Positions 25,395-34,307 of a DNA stretch of 64,000 bases are shown here, piece by piece. The stretch covers positions 124,001 through 188,000 of the forward strand of contig JBBRYJ010000004.1 in the NCBI GenBank assembly GCA_038237745.1. The letters are read 5' to 3'. The notes beneath the pieces were generated by a model that searched no databases, was not told the DNA's origin, and saw nothing but the letters and a program-made list of their open reading frames with translations. A program made the translations under genes and the position numbers. Positions within the stretch are counted from its first letter, which is position 1. Every line of letters begins with the position of its first letter. The DNA is from DASQEH01 sp038237745 (GTDB lineage Bacteria; Actinomycetota; Actinomycetes; Propionibacteriales; Nocardioidaceae).

Positions 25395-26287
25395 CCGACT
25401 TGGTGACGCCTCCGACACCACCGGTGGTCGACGGAGAGACCAGCAAGCGACGTGGCTGGGGCTGGTTGCTGCTCGTACCGGGCATGCTGTGGCTCGCCGT
25501 CTTCTTCCTCTTCCCGACGGTCCAGCTGTTCTTCACCTCGCTGTACGACCCGACCGGGTCGTTCACGCTTGGCTACTCGATGACGTGGCACTTCGCGAAC
25601 TACTACGACGCCATAAGGGACACGTGGAACCTGTTCGCCCGGTCCTTCATGTATGCGGGCATCGCAACCTTCGTGGGGCTGATGCTCGGTTACCCACTCG
25701 CCTACGCGATCGCTTTCAAGGCCGGCCGCTGGAAGAACTTCATGCTGGTGCTTGTCATCGCACCCTTCTTCACCAGCTTCTTGTTGCGGACCCTGTCGTG
25801 GCGGACGATCCTCGCCGACCATGGGCCGGTGACCAGCTTCCTTCAGACGATTGCCATCCTTCCCGACAGCGGCCGCCTGCTGGCCACTCCGGTAGCGGTC
25901 ATCGCCGGTCTCATCTACAACTTCCTGCCGTTCATGACGCTGCCCCTGTACGCGTCGCTCGACAAGGTTGACTTTCGGCTGATCGAGGCGGCCGGCGACC
26001 TGTACTCGAGCCCGTTCACCGGGTTCCGGAAGGTCACGTTCCCGCTGTCGCTCCCAGGCGTCGTCTCGGGCACGCTTCTCACCTTCATCCCGGCATGCGG
26101 CGACTACATCAACGCGGAGCTGCTCGGTACCCCGAGGCAGTACATGGTTGGCAACCGCATCCAAGCGGCCTTCCTCACCGAGCACAACTATCCCTTGGCA
26201 GCCAGCCTTTCGCTCATCTTGATGGCCATCGTGGTGCTGATGGTGATCGTGTACATCCGGCGCGCCGGGACCGAGGAGCTGGTCTAG
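25391..26287 (+). CDS. potB: Polyamine ABC transporter permease 1
   Basis: A 298-residue inner-membrane permease with about six transmembrane helices and the EAA loop DFRLIEAAGDLYSSPFTGF, which docks on the ATPase. It matches the PotB/PotH family. The GTG start overlaps the potA stop. The potC ATG immediately follows its TAG stop. Confidence 0.9.
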   Translation: MTDLVTPPTPPVVDGETSKRRGWGWLLLVPGMLWLAVFFLFPTVQLFFTSLYDPTGSFTLGYSMTWHFANYYDAIRDTWNLFARSFMYAGIATFVGLMLGYPLAYAIAFKAGRWKNFMLVLVIAPFFTSFLLRTLSWRTILADHGPVTSFLQTIAILPDSGRLLATPVAVIAGLIYNFLPFMTLPLYASLDKVDFRLIEAAGDLYSSPFTGFRKVTFPLSLPGVVSGTLLTFIPACGDYINAELLGTPRQYMVGNRIQAAFLTEHNYPLAASLSLILMAIVVLMVIVYIRRAGTEELV

Positions 26288-27154
26288 ATGGTCACCACGA
26301 CCGCTCCCGCGAAGATCGGAGCCCCCTCGTCGCCGCCTGTCGCCCCTCGGCGGGGAATGGGTCGTTGGGTCTCAGACCACCTTGTCCTGATCGTCGGCAT
26401 CGGCGTCCTGCTCTACACGTTCGTGCCGATCGGCTACATCATCGCGCTGTCCTTCAACCAGCCGACCGGCCGCTCCGCGACGGCTCAGTTCGATGCCTTC
26501 ACCTGGAGCAACTGGTCGTCGATCTGTCAGCCCGAGGGGCTCTGCGAGTCGCTGAAGCTGAGCTTCCAGGTCAGCATCACCGCGACAATCCTCGCCACGC
26601 TGCTGGGGACCCTGATGGCTTTCGCCCTGGTGCGCCACTCGTTCCGCGGTCGGGCGACTTCCAACCTGATCATCTTCCTGCCGATGGCGACGCCCGAGGT
26701 GGTGATGGGTTCGTCCCTGCTCGCCATGTTCGTCGCGTTCGGCTTCGACGGGGTCCTCGGGTTCATCACGATCGTCATCGCGCACGTGATGTTCTGCCTG
26801 TCGTTCGTGGTGGTCACCGTCAAGGCCCGGCTGACTGGAATGGACTCCCGGCTCGAGCAGGCGGCGATGGATCTGTACGCCAACGAGTGGCAGACCTTCC
26901 GTCTCATCACGCTCCCACTGGCGATGCCAGGAATCGTGGCAGCGGCGATGCTCGCCTTCTCGTTGTCCTTCGACGACTTCATCGTCACGAACTTCACGTC
27001 CGGTCAGTCGGTGACGTTCCCGCTGTACATCTATGGGGCGAAGCTCAAGGACTTCCCGCCTCAGCTCTTCGTGGTCGGCTCGCTGATGTTCCTCGTGTCG
27101 TTCGTCCTGGTAGTCGGCGTGGAGCTCTGGCGCCGGCGCCGCCCCAATATGTGA
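26288..27154 (+). CDS. potC: Polyamine ABC transporter permease 2
   Basis: A 288-residue permease of the PotC/PotI family with about six membrane segments and the EAA motif LEQAAMDLYANEWQTFRLI. It completes the first polyamine importer. The C terminus is a short Arg-rich tail. It is convergent to the next gene, with no clear hairpin between them. Confidence 0.9.
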   Translation: MVTTTAPAKIGAPSSPPVAPRRGMGRWVSDHLVLIVGIGVLLYTFVPIGYIIALSFNQPTGRSATAQFDAFTWSNWSSICQPEGLCESLKLSFQVSITATILATLLGTLMAFALVRHSFRGRATSNLIIFLPMATPEVVMGSSLLAMFVAFGFDGVLGFITIVIAHVMFCLSFVVVTVKARLTGMDSRLEQAAMDLYANEWQTFRLITLPLAMPGIVAAAMLAFSLSFDDFIVTNFTSGQSVTFPLYIYGAKLKDFPPQLFVVGSLMFLVSFVLVVGVELWRRRRPNM

Positions 27155-27205
27155 CGCACTCACACGTGACGCTCGCCGATCAAGGCCCCTGCGCGCTCGT
27201 CCCTG

Positions 27206-27760
27206 TCAGGCCCGGGCCATCTCGGCAAGCTTGCGCACGGTCCGGAGGTTGCGTGCCGTGATGACCACACCGAGCTTGCGCTCGAAGGGGATCCGCACGA
27301 GCTTCTTGGACTGGCCCATTCCGTTGGTGTAGTCGAGGAAGATCTCCTTGCCGACCACAGTGAAGCTCTCAGGGGCACAGTCGACTTCGGCGAGAACTGA
27401 GACGGCCGTCGCTGCCGGCTGCTCGCTCATGAAGCCGATGTGGAGGTAGCGGTCGCGCTCCGGGGTCTCGGGGTAGGGGTTCGCCGTAAGGGCCCGCGCT
27501 ACCTGGTCCGCCGTCCGGACGACGACCCCAGGGGTGAAGCCGACAGCGTCCCCGATCGCGGTCTCGAGCCGACCAGCAAGCTCCGGCGTCGGAAAGTCGC
27601 TGTCGAGTACGACGTTCCCGCTCTGGATGTAGGTGGAGACGTTCGTGTACCCCTGCGACTCGCACACCTCACGGAGCTGCGCCATCGGTAGTTTGTGCCT
27701 GCCGCCCACGTTGACTCCACGCAGCAGGACGACGAGGCGCTGGGAAGTCCTGGCAGCCAT
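27206..27760 (-). CDS. DUF1697 family protein
   Basis: A 184-residue soluble protein of the DUF1697 family: LVVLLRGVNVGGRHKLPMAQ near the start and YIQSGNVVLDSD shortly after are the family signature. Function is unknown. It interrupts the polyamine genes without an obvious link to them. An ATG three codons upstream is an alternative start. Confidence 0.82.
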   Translation of the reverse strand: MAARTSQRLVVLLRGVNVGGRHKLPMAQLREVCESQGYTNVSTYIQSGNVVLDSDFPTPELAGRLETAIGDAVGFTPGVVVRTADQVARALTANPYPETPERDRYLHIGFMSEQPAATAVSVLAEVDCAPESFTVVGKEIFLDYTNGMGQSKKLVRIPFERKLGVVITARNLRTVRKLAEMARA

Positions 27761-27847
27761 GCGGCACATTGTGCCCGACAGCAGTGAGCCGCTCGCACAC
27801 CCTCCTTGGTGGCACGAACGGCTCCTTGCCGTGAGGTGCTGCTCAGC

Positions 27848-29236
27848 TCAGACCTTGGTGTGTGCCTCGGTCAGCACCTCTCGCAGAATATGCTCAATCT
27901 CATCGAAATGGGACTGATCGCAGATCAGCGGCGGCGACAGCTGGATGACCGGGTCCCCACGGTCGTCAGCGCGGCAGTAGAGGCCCGCCTCGTAGAGCGC
28001 CTTGGAGAGGAACCCTCGAAGGAGTCGCTCCGACTCGGCGTCGTTGAAGGTCAGCTTGGTGTCCTTGTCCTTGACGAGCTCGATCCCGTAGAAGTAGCCG
28101 TCGCCACGAACGTCCCCGACGATCGGCAGGTCGTACAGCCGCTCGAGGGTGCTACGGAAGGCGTCCTGGTTGTCGAGAACGTGCTGGTTGAGACCTTCGC
28201 GCTCGAAGACGTCGAGGTTCGCCATGGCGACCGCGGTGGCAACCGGGTGGCCACCGAAGGTGTAGCCGTGCACGAACGACGCATCACCCTTGGCGAACGG
28301 CTCGAAGAGCCGCTCCGTGGCGATCATCGCCCCGAGCGGGGCATAACCCGAGGTGATGCCCTTCGCGCAGGTGATCATGTCGGGCTGGTATCCGTAGCGC
28401 TCCGCACCGAACATGTGGCCGAGCCTGCCGAAGGCGCAGATGACCTCGTCGCTCACGAGCAGGACGTCGTACTCGTCGCAGATCTCGCGCACTCGCGCGA
28501 AGTAGCCGGGGGGTGGGGGGAAACAGCCGCCGGCGTTCTGGACCGGCTCGAGGAAGACCGCGGCGACGGTTTCGGCACCTTCGTTCTCGATCGCGACTGC
28601 GATCTGGTCTGCCGCCCAGCGGCCGAACGCCTCGGGGTCGTCACCGTGTAAAGGTGCGCGATAGATGTTGGTGTTGGGTACCCGGAAGGTGCTGGGTACG
28701 AGGGGCTCGAAGGGAGCCTTCAGCCCGGGTAAGCCTGTGATGGAAAGAGCGCCCTGGGTGGTGCCGTGATAGGCGATCGCCCGGGAGATGACTTTGTGCT
28801 TGCCGGGCTTGCCAGTCATCTTGAAGTACTGCTTCGCGAGCTTCCAGGCTGTCTCGACGGCCTCGCCGCCGCCGCTGGTGAAGAACACCCGGTTGAGGTC
28901 GCCGGGTGCGTAGGTGGCCACCCGCTGGGCAAGCTCGATGGCGTTGGGGTGGGCGTAGGACCAGAGTGGGTGGAAGGCGAGCGTCTGGGTCTGACGCGCG
29001 GCCGCCTCTGCCAACTCGGTGCGTCCGTGGCCGATCTGGCTCACGAACAGGCCGGCAAGCCCGTCGAGGTAGCGCTTGCCCCTGGCGTCGTAGATGTACG
29101 CCCCCTCGCCTCGGGTGATGATCGGCACGTCCGCGTTGTCGTAGGACGACATCCGGGTGAAGTGCATCCAGAGGTGGTCCTTGGCCGACTGCTGGAGGGC
29201 CGCATAGTTGAGGTCAAGCGTCTGGTCGATCGTCAT
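27848..29236 (-). CDS. Class III aminotransferase, putrescine/polyamine type
   Basis: A 462-residue PLP-dependent aminotransferase of the omega-amine:pyruvate type. The PLP-binding Lys is in DMITCAKGITSGYAPLGA, preceded by DVLLVSDEVICAFGRLG (ring-stacking Asp) and SGGGEAVETAWKLAKQY (phosphate binding). The N-terminal LWMHFTRMSS and GLAGLFVSQIGHGR blocks are shared with enzymes that transaminate putrescine or spermidine to aminoaldehydes. Located between two polyamine importers, it is the likely first catabolic step besides the FAD oxidase. The upstream TTG 12 codons earlier was not used. Confidence 0.85.
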   Translation of the reverse strand: MTIDQTLDLNYAALQQSAKDHLWMHFTRMSSYDNADVPIITRGEGAYIYDARGKRYLDGLAGLFVSQIGHGRTELAEAAARQTQTLAFHPLWSYAHPNAIELAQRVATYAPGDLNRVFFTSGGGEAVETAWKLAKQYFKMTGKPGKHKVISRAIAYHGTTQGALSITGLPGLKAPFEPLVPSTFRVPNTNIYRAPLHGDDPEAFGRWAADQIAVAIENEGAETVAAVFLEPVQNAGGCFPPPPGYFARVREICDEYDVLLVSDEVICAFGRLGHMFGAERYGYQPDMITCAKGITSGYAPLGAMIATERLFEPFAKGDASFVHGYTFGGHPVATAVAMANLDVFEREGLNQHVLDNQDAFRSTLERLYDLPIVGDVRGDGYFYGIELVKDKDTKLTFNDAESERLLRGFLSKALYEAGLYCRADDRGDPVIQLSPPLICDQSHFDEIEHILREVLTEAHTKV

Positions 29237-29556
29237 GACACAAGTCTGCCCGAGGAGACTAGGACCTGGCAAGTGAATCCGCAGTGAGCAACAGTAAATT
29301 TGCCGGTCTGGACGTTCAATTCCCGATTCGACGACGAAATCCGCAGTATCTGGCAGTCGACACTAGGGTCAGGCAACCATTCCGCCCACGCATCCGGTCC
29401 TATCAGCCAACGCACACTCGTGAGGCGGACAGGGGCCTGTGGACAGGCAGATGACGATCCCGCGCCTGATCTACACGCAGACCGACTGACCGGGCCGGGG
29501 TCGGTCGGCTTCGATGACGCGTGGCCGTCGTACGTGACAAGGCTTAGAGTCGCACG
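29237..29556. promoter_or_regulatory. Gene-free 320-base region upstream of the aminotransferase
   Basis: No gene is recognisable. On the minus strand, 94-104 bases before the aminotransferase start, lies ATTTCGTCGTC (29330-29340), one base different from a box in the divergent lrp/importer promoter. The right part carries a stable hairpin (29482-29508) with no intact gene upstream of it. The region 29237-29350 is AT-richer than average and probably holds the aminotransferase promoter. Confidence 0.4.
29482..29508 (+). terminator. Orphan terminator-like hairpin
   Basis: CCGACTGACC pairs with GGTCGGTCGG (ten pairs, one of them G-T) around a seven-base loop. No gene on the plus strand ends here, and the next thing downstream is the decayed MFS gene. 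It may be the leftover terminator of a deleted gene. Confidence 0.4.
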
Positions 29557-30694
29557 ATGAGCGACTACCCCTCAGGTCACACCTGAGTCCTGCCGCGCGG
29601 CTTCGTGCTGCGCGTTACCGCTTACTACGAGTCCCGGGACCTTGTCCCGTTGTACGGCGTCTACGCGCTGTTGTTCCGACAGCACGGCCTCTCCGCCAGC
29701 CAGGTGTCATCGCTGTTCGTCGTATGGTCGGTCTCGGCTTCGTCTTGGAGGTTCCGTCGGGTGCGTGGGCCGACACCGTCGAGCGCACTCGTCTACTGAT
29801 CCTGAGCGCGGGGGCGTTCGCCATCTGGATGGTGTGGCCCACGTACCCGGGGTTCGCCGCTGGCTTCATGCTCTGGGCGGCGAGCAGTGCACTGGCTTCC
29901 GGGACCTTCGAGGCCTGGCTGTACGACGCCCTCCAGGAGCGGCGGCTGACCGGCGCATACCCTCGGCTGATCGGATGGGCGCACTCGGCGGCGATGGCAG
30001 CCACCCTGGTGGCGACTCTCGTCTCCGCCCCTCTGCTCGCGCTGGGTGGGTACCCGCTCGTCGGCTGGACGAGCGTCGGGCTGGCCGGAGTCCAGACGGC
30101 GCTCGCCTGGTCCCTACCCCGTTCCTCGAGCGTCGAGCGCGCCGTCACTCGCTCGACGACGCACGAGGTGATTGCCGCGACCGAGGCGACCGCCGACCGC
30201 TACCTGACCATGCTCCGCCTCGGTGTGCGGGAGGCGGCGCGGGTGGCGGCGGTCCGGCACACCGTCTGGTGAGCTCCGCCATGCTCGGCCTCACCGTCTA
30301 CGACGAGTACTTCCCCCTGGTAGCGCGCGAGCACGGCGTGAGCCAGGCGGCCGTCCTGGTGTCGGTCGGCGTGCTGCTCGATCCCTGGGTCGGGTTCTGC
30401 GTCATCGCCGCGGGATTCGGACTCGTCCACAACGCCGTCATCGTGACGGAGGCCCGACTGCAGTCCCTCATCAGCGGCGCGGCGCGTGCCACCGTGACAT
30501 CGGTCGCCGGCTTGTCGACGGAGGTGGTCGCACTGACCGGGTACGCAGCCTTCACGCTGGGGGCCTCTGTCGCGTCGGTATCGGCACTGGTGGCTGCTTC
30601 GGGATTGCCGATGCTCGTGGTGGCGTGGGCCACCGGGCGATGGCTGCCGAACGTCATCGAAAGGCCGGAAGGCCCGTCAGCGCCTGCCCGATGA
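29557..30694 (+). pseudogene. Decayed MFS transporter
   Basis: Pieces of one major-facilitator transporter lie in three frames. The ATG opens MSDYPSGHT, meets a TGA at codon 10 (CGA to TGA fits), and the same frame continues VLPRGFVLRVTAYYESRD to LFVVW. The frame then shifts near 29730 to give VGLGFVLEVPSGAWADT (an MFS signature loop) through VREAARVAAVRHT, and shifts again near 30268 to give SSAMLGLTVYDEYFPLVARE to the end. About 50-60 residues seem missing after VLVSVGVL. With a nonsense codon, two frameshifts and a deletion it cannot make a working protein. It overlaps the 3' end of the convergent acyl-CoA dehydrogenase gene. Confidence 0.85.
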
Positions 30695-31832
30695 CAAGCT
30701 GGTGCACCTCCGACGTGCCCTCGTACGTGAGGACCGACTCGAGGTTGCTCGCATGGCGCATCACCGGATAGTCCAAGGTGATCCCGCTCGCGGCCAGGAT
30801 GGTGCGGCACTCTCGGGCGATCTTGATCGCCTCCCGCGCACTGTTGAGCTTGCCGAGGCTCACCTGCTCGGCCAGCAGACCACCGGCGTCCTTGAGCCGG
30901 CCGAGGTGGAGCGCAAGCAGCATCGCCTTGCCCAGCTCGAGGGTCATGTCGGCGAGCTTCGCCTGCGTCAGCTGGTACGCCGCCAGCGGCTTGTCGAACA
31001 CGCGCCTCGTACCCGAGTAGTCGATCGTGGCCTCGAGACAATCCCGAGCCGCCCCCACTGCGCCGAACACGATGCCGAAGCGGGCCTCTGACAGACAAGA
31101 CAGCGGCCCGTTGAGCCCCTTGGCGCCGGGAAGCACCGCACCGGCGGGGAGCCGGACCCCTTCGAGTACGAGCTCGCTCGAGACCGACGCGCGGAGCGAG
31201 AGCTTCGAGGTGATCTCGGGTGCAGCGAACCCGGCCGAGCGGGTCGGCACGACGAACCCGCGGATCCCCTCGTCGGTACGCGCCCAGACGACCGCCACGT
31301 CGGCGACGGAGCCGTTGGTGATCCACGCCTTCGTCCCGTCGAGCACCCAGTCCGACCCGTCGCGTCGGGCCCGAGTGCGCATACCGCCGGGATCGGACCC
31401 GAAGTCGGCCTCCGTCAGGCCGAAGCAGCCGATACTCTCACCGGCCGCCATCGACGGGAGCCACTCGTCCTTCTGCTCGTCGCTGCCGAAGCGGTGAAGC
31501 GCGAACATGGCAAGAGAGCCTTGGACCGACACCAGGCTGCGGACACCGGAGTCGGCGGCTTCGAGCTCGAGACACGCGAGTCCGTACGCCGTGGCGCTCA
31601 TGCCCGCGCATCCGTAGCCGTGCAGATGCATGCCGAGCATTCCGAGCTGACCCAGCTCCTTGGCCAGCTCTCGAGCCGGAAGTGTCGCCGTCTCGTACCA
31701 GTCTGCGATGAACGGTCTGATCCGGTCGTCGCAGAACGCCCGGACCGTCTCACGTACCGCCTTCTCCTCGTCGTCGAGCAGGGAGTCGATGCCGAAGAGC
31801 TCGAACGGACGGGCAGGTGGATGCTGCGGCAC
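30654..31832 (-). CDS. gcdH: Glutaryl-CoA dehydrogenase-type acyl-CoA dehydrogenase
   Basis: A 392-residue FAD acyl-CoA dehydrogenase. CFGLTEADFGSDPGGMRTRA and DGTKAWITNGSVADVAVVWA match the glutaryl-CoA dehydrogenase branch, and the catalytic Glu is in LTYEGTSEVHQL. It would oxidise and decarboxylate glutaryl-CoA to crotonyl-CoA, the end of lysine/cadaverine breakdown. The start is a GTG with GAGGAG five bases upstream; the open frame before it is not coding. Its place in an amine-degradation island suggests C5 amines are also used. Other short-chain acyl-CoA substrates cannot be excluded. Confidence 0.8.
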   Translation of the reverse strand: MPQHPPARPFELFGIDSLLDDEEKAVRETVRAFCDDRIRPFIADWYETATLPARELAKELGQLGMLGMHLHGYGCAGMSATAYGLACLELEAADSGVRSLVSVQGSLAMFALHRFGSDEQKDEWLPSMAAGESIGCFGLTEADFGSDPGGMRTRARRDGSDWVLDGTKAWITNGSVADVAVVWARTDEGIRGFVVPTRSAGFAAPEITSKLSLRASVSSELVLEGVRLPAGAVLPGAKGLNGPLSCLSEARFGIVFGAVGAARDCLEATIDYSGTRRVFDKPLAAYQLTQAKLADMTLELGKAMLLALHLGRLKDAGGLLAEQVSLGKLNSAREAIKIARECRTILAASGITLDYPVMRHASNLESVLTYEGTSEVHQLVIGQALTGLPAFR

Positions 31833-31968
31833 GGTGTCTCCTCGACTAGGCGGCCTGGATGGCGCAAACTTACCGATCCGTGCCGCGAGGTGTCGGCAGC
31901 TGCTCGGTGGACGATCTCGATCCTTACACGGGTGCCCGGCGGCAGATGGCTCTGGATAGGGTGCGACA

Positions 31969-33060
31969 GTGGTCAACCCTGGGCACGGCCGCACCGGCTC
32001 CGGCCGCGTGCTCGAGAGCGCAGTGAGCCTGCGGCGGCTCGGGCGCTCGTTCGGCGACGTCGTCGCAGTGGACGACGTCGACCTGGACATCAGGGACGGG
32101 GAGTTCTTCTCGATGCTCGGGCCGTCCGGGTCGGGCAAGACCACGGTTCTGCGGCTCATAGCCGGCTTCGAGCGTCCTGACTCCGGCAGGGTCTGTCTCG
32201 ACGGCGTCGACGTCACGACGCGAGCCCCGTTCGAGCGAGACGTCAACACGGTCTTCCAGGACTATGCGCTCTTTCCGCACATGAACGTCCGCGACAACGT
32301 GGCGTACGGACTCCGCGTACGTGGGGTGGCGAAGACCCGGCGCCGTGAGATGGCAGACCGCGCGTTGGCGCAGGTCCGGCTGGACTCTCACGGGGACCGC
32401 AAGCCGACGCAGCTGTCAGGAGGCCAGCGCCAGCGCGTCGCACTCGCCCGCGCGCTTGTCATCGAACCCAAGGTGCTGCTGCTCGATGAGCCGCTCGGTG
32501 CGCTTGACCTCAAGCTTCGCGAACAGATGCAGGTGGAGCTCAAGGTGCTCCAGCGCGATGTCGGCATCACCTTCGTCTTCGTGACGCACGACCAGGACGA
32601 GGCGATCACCATGAGCGACCGTATCGCTGTCTTCAACGGCGGCCGGATCGAGCAGGTGGGCACTGCCTCCGACATCTACGAACGCCCCGCGTCAGAGTTC
32701 GTGGCGGGCTTCGTCGGCACGGGCAACCTGATCAAGGGCGATGCCGCCCACCGGCTTCTCGGCCGCGCCGGCACCTTCAGTGTGCGGCCGGAGAAGATCC
32801 ACATCCACTCCGACCCCGCCGACTCCGCGCCGTCGGGTAGGGAGTCGGCGAAAGGCACGGTCGTGGAGGTCGTCTACGCGGGCGCGACGACGCGGTTCGT
32901 CGTCGACCTCGACGCCGGCGCGCGACTGGTCGCCCTGCAGCAGAACAGCCAGCCGTCGACGGCCGCCCTCGACCGTCATGCGCCGGTGCTGCTCAGCTGG
33001 CGCCGTCAGGACTGCATCGCCATCGACAACCATCCCCTGAAGTTGAAAGAGGAGTCATGA
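31969..33060 (+). CDS. ABC transporter ATPase of second polyamine-type importer
   Basis: A 363-residue PotA-like ATPase: GPSGSGKTTVLR (Walker A), LSGGQRQRVALARAL (signature), LLLDEPLGALDLKLREQ (Walker B), FVTHDQDEA (switch), then a TOBE-type C-terminal domain (SVRPEKIHIHSD). It begins with a GTG. Unlike the first importer, the ATPase gene comes first in this operon. The stop overlaps the binding-protein start by ATGA. Confidence 0.9.
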   Translation: MVNPGHGRTGSGRVLESAVSLRRLGRSFGDVVAVDDVDLDIRDGEFFSMLGPSGSGKTTVLRLIAGFERPDSGRVCLDGVDVTTRAPFERDVNTVFQDYALFPHMNVRDNVAYGLRVRGVAKTRRREMADRALAQVRLDSHGDRKPTQLSGGQRQRVALARALVIEPKVLLLDEPLGALDLKLREQMQVELKVLQRDVGITFVFVTHDQDEAITMSDRIAVFNGGRIEQVGTASDIYERPASEFVAGFVGTGNLIKGDAAHRLLGRAGTFSVRPEKIHIHSDPADSAPSGRESAKGTVVEVVYAGATTRFVVDLDAGARLVALQQNSQPSTAALDRHAPVLLSWRRQDCIAIDNHPLKLKEES

Positions 33061-34280
33061 CTGCACCACATACCGGGCGGAGCTCTCGCCGCACGTTGAC
33101 CACCGCTGCGCTCGCGTTTCTGGCACTGCTCGCCGCAGGATGCGGCACGTCGAGCGGTAGCGACACGTCGTCCAGTCCTGGTGGCGGTGGCTTCCAGGCA
33201 CCCGACATCAAGATGGCAGACTCCGTCGGCAAAGGGGAGGGCGAGCTCAACGTCCTGGCCTGGCCGGGGTACGCAGAGTCGGGCAAGAACGACCCCAAGG
33301 TCGACTGGGTCACACCTTTCGAGGACAAGACCGGCTGCCAGGTCAACGTCAAGGAGTTCGGTACGTCGGATGAGGCGGTCAGCCTCATGCACTCCGGTGG
33401 GTACGACGTCGTCTCCGCCTCTGGCGACGCGACGCTCCGACTCATCTCGTCCGGTGACGTGCAGCCCGTCAACACCGACCTCGTGCCCAACTACTCCGAC
33501 CTGTCGCCGTTCCTGAAGGACCAGAAGTTCAACAGTGTCAACGGCCAGATGTGGGGTATCCCGCACGGGTGGGGCGCGAACCTGCTGATGTACAACAAGG
33601 ACGTCGTCAAGCCCGCCCCCACGACGTGGGACGCGGTCTTCTCCGGGTCGGGGGACTACGCGGGCAAGGTGACCGCGTACGACTCTCCGATCTATATCGC
33701 CGACGCGGCTCTGTACCTGATGAACACCCAGCCCGACCTGAAGATCAAGAACCCCTACGCACTCGACCAGGACCAGCTCAACGCTGCCGTGCAGGTTCTG
33801 AAGGATCAGCAGTCCAACGTCGGCGAGTACTGGTCGGACTACACGAAGGAGGTTCAGGCGTTCAAGTCAGGCTCGAGCGTGATCGGTTCGACGTGGCAGG
33901 TCATCGCCAATCTCACGCAGTCCGACGCGCCGGTGGAGACCGTGTTCCCCGCTGGCGGGTCGACCGGCTGGTCCGACACGTGGATGGTCGCGGCGAACAG
34001 CGACCACACCAACTGTGCCTACATGTGGCTGGACTGGATCACCAGCCCACAGGTGCAGGCACAGGTGGCGGAGTGGTTCGGCGAGGCACCCGCAAACCCG
34101 AAGGCCTGTGACTCCACCAGCGCCGGGTTCTGCGACAACTACCACGTGACGGACGCCGCCTACGCCGCGAAGATCTGGTACTGGACCACTCCCATCACGC
34201 AGTGCCTCGACGGTCGTCCGGATGTCGAGTGCACCGACTACCAGGCTTGGACCGACGCCTGGACTGAGATCAAGGGCTGA
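33057..34280 (+). CDS. Substrate-binding lipoprotein of second polyamine-type importer
   Basis: A 407-residue extracellular binding protein with a lipoprotein signal ending LLAAGC (Cys about 31) and then a Ser/Gly-rich linker. LNVLAWPGYAES, FEDKTGCQVNVKEFGTSDE and QMWGIPHGWGANLLMYN match the PotD-like spermidine/putrescine binding group. It differs strongly in sequence from the binding protein of the first importer and lacks the twin-arginine motif of that one, so the two systems probably have different substrates. Six Cys residues after the lipobox hint at disulfides. Confidence 0.87.
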   Translation: MTAPHTGRSSRRTLTTAALAFLALLAAGCGTSSGSDTSSSPGGGGFQAPDIKMADSVGKGEGELNVLAWPGYAESGKNDPKVDWVTPFEDKTGCQVNVKEFGTSDEAVSLMHSGGYDVVSASGDATLRLISSGDVQPVNTDLVPNYSDLSPFLKDQKFNSVNGQMWGIPHGWGANLLMYNKDVVKPAPTTWDAVFSGSGDYAGKVTAYDSPIYIADAALYLMNTQPDLKIKNPYALDQDQLNAAVQVLKDQQSNVGEYWSDYTKEVQAFKSGSSVIGSTWQVIANLTQSDAPVETVFPAGGSTGWSDTWMVAANSDHTNCAYMWLDWITSPQVQAQVAEWFGEAPANPKACDSTSAGFCDNYHVTDAAYAAKIWYWTTPITQCLDGRPDVECTDYQAWTDAWTEIKG

Positions 34281-34307
34281 GGTGACGGACGGCGAGGTCG
34301 CCCTGCG

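Noticed and set aside
29557..30694. Programmed frameshifting in the MFS gene
   Set aside because: One nonsense codon, two separate frameshifts and a missing segment cannot be explained by recoding; no slippery site or stop-associated pseudoknot was seen.
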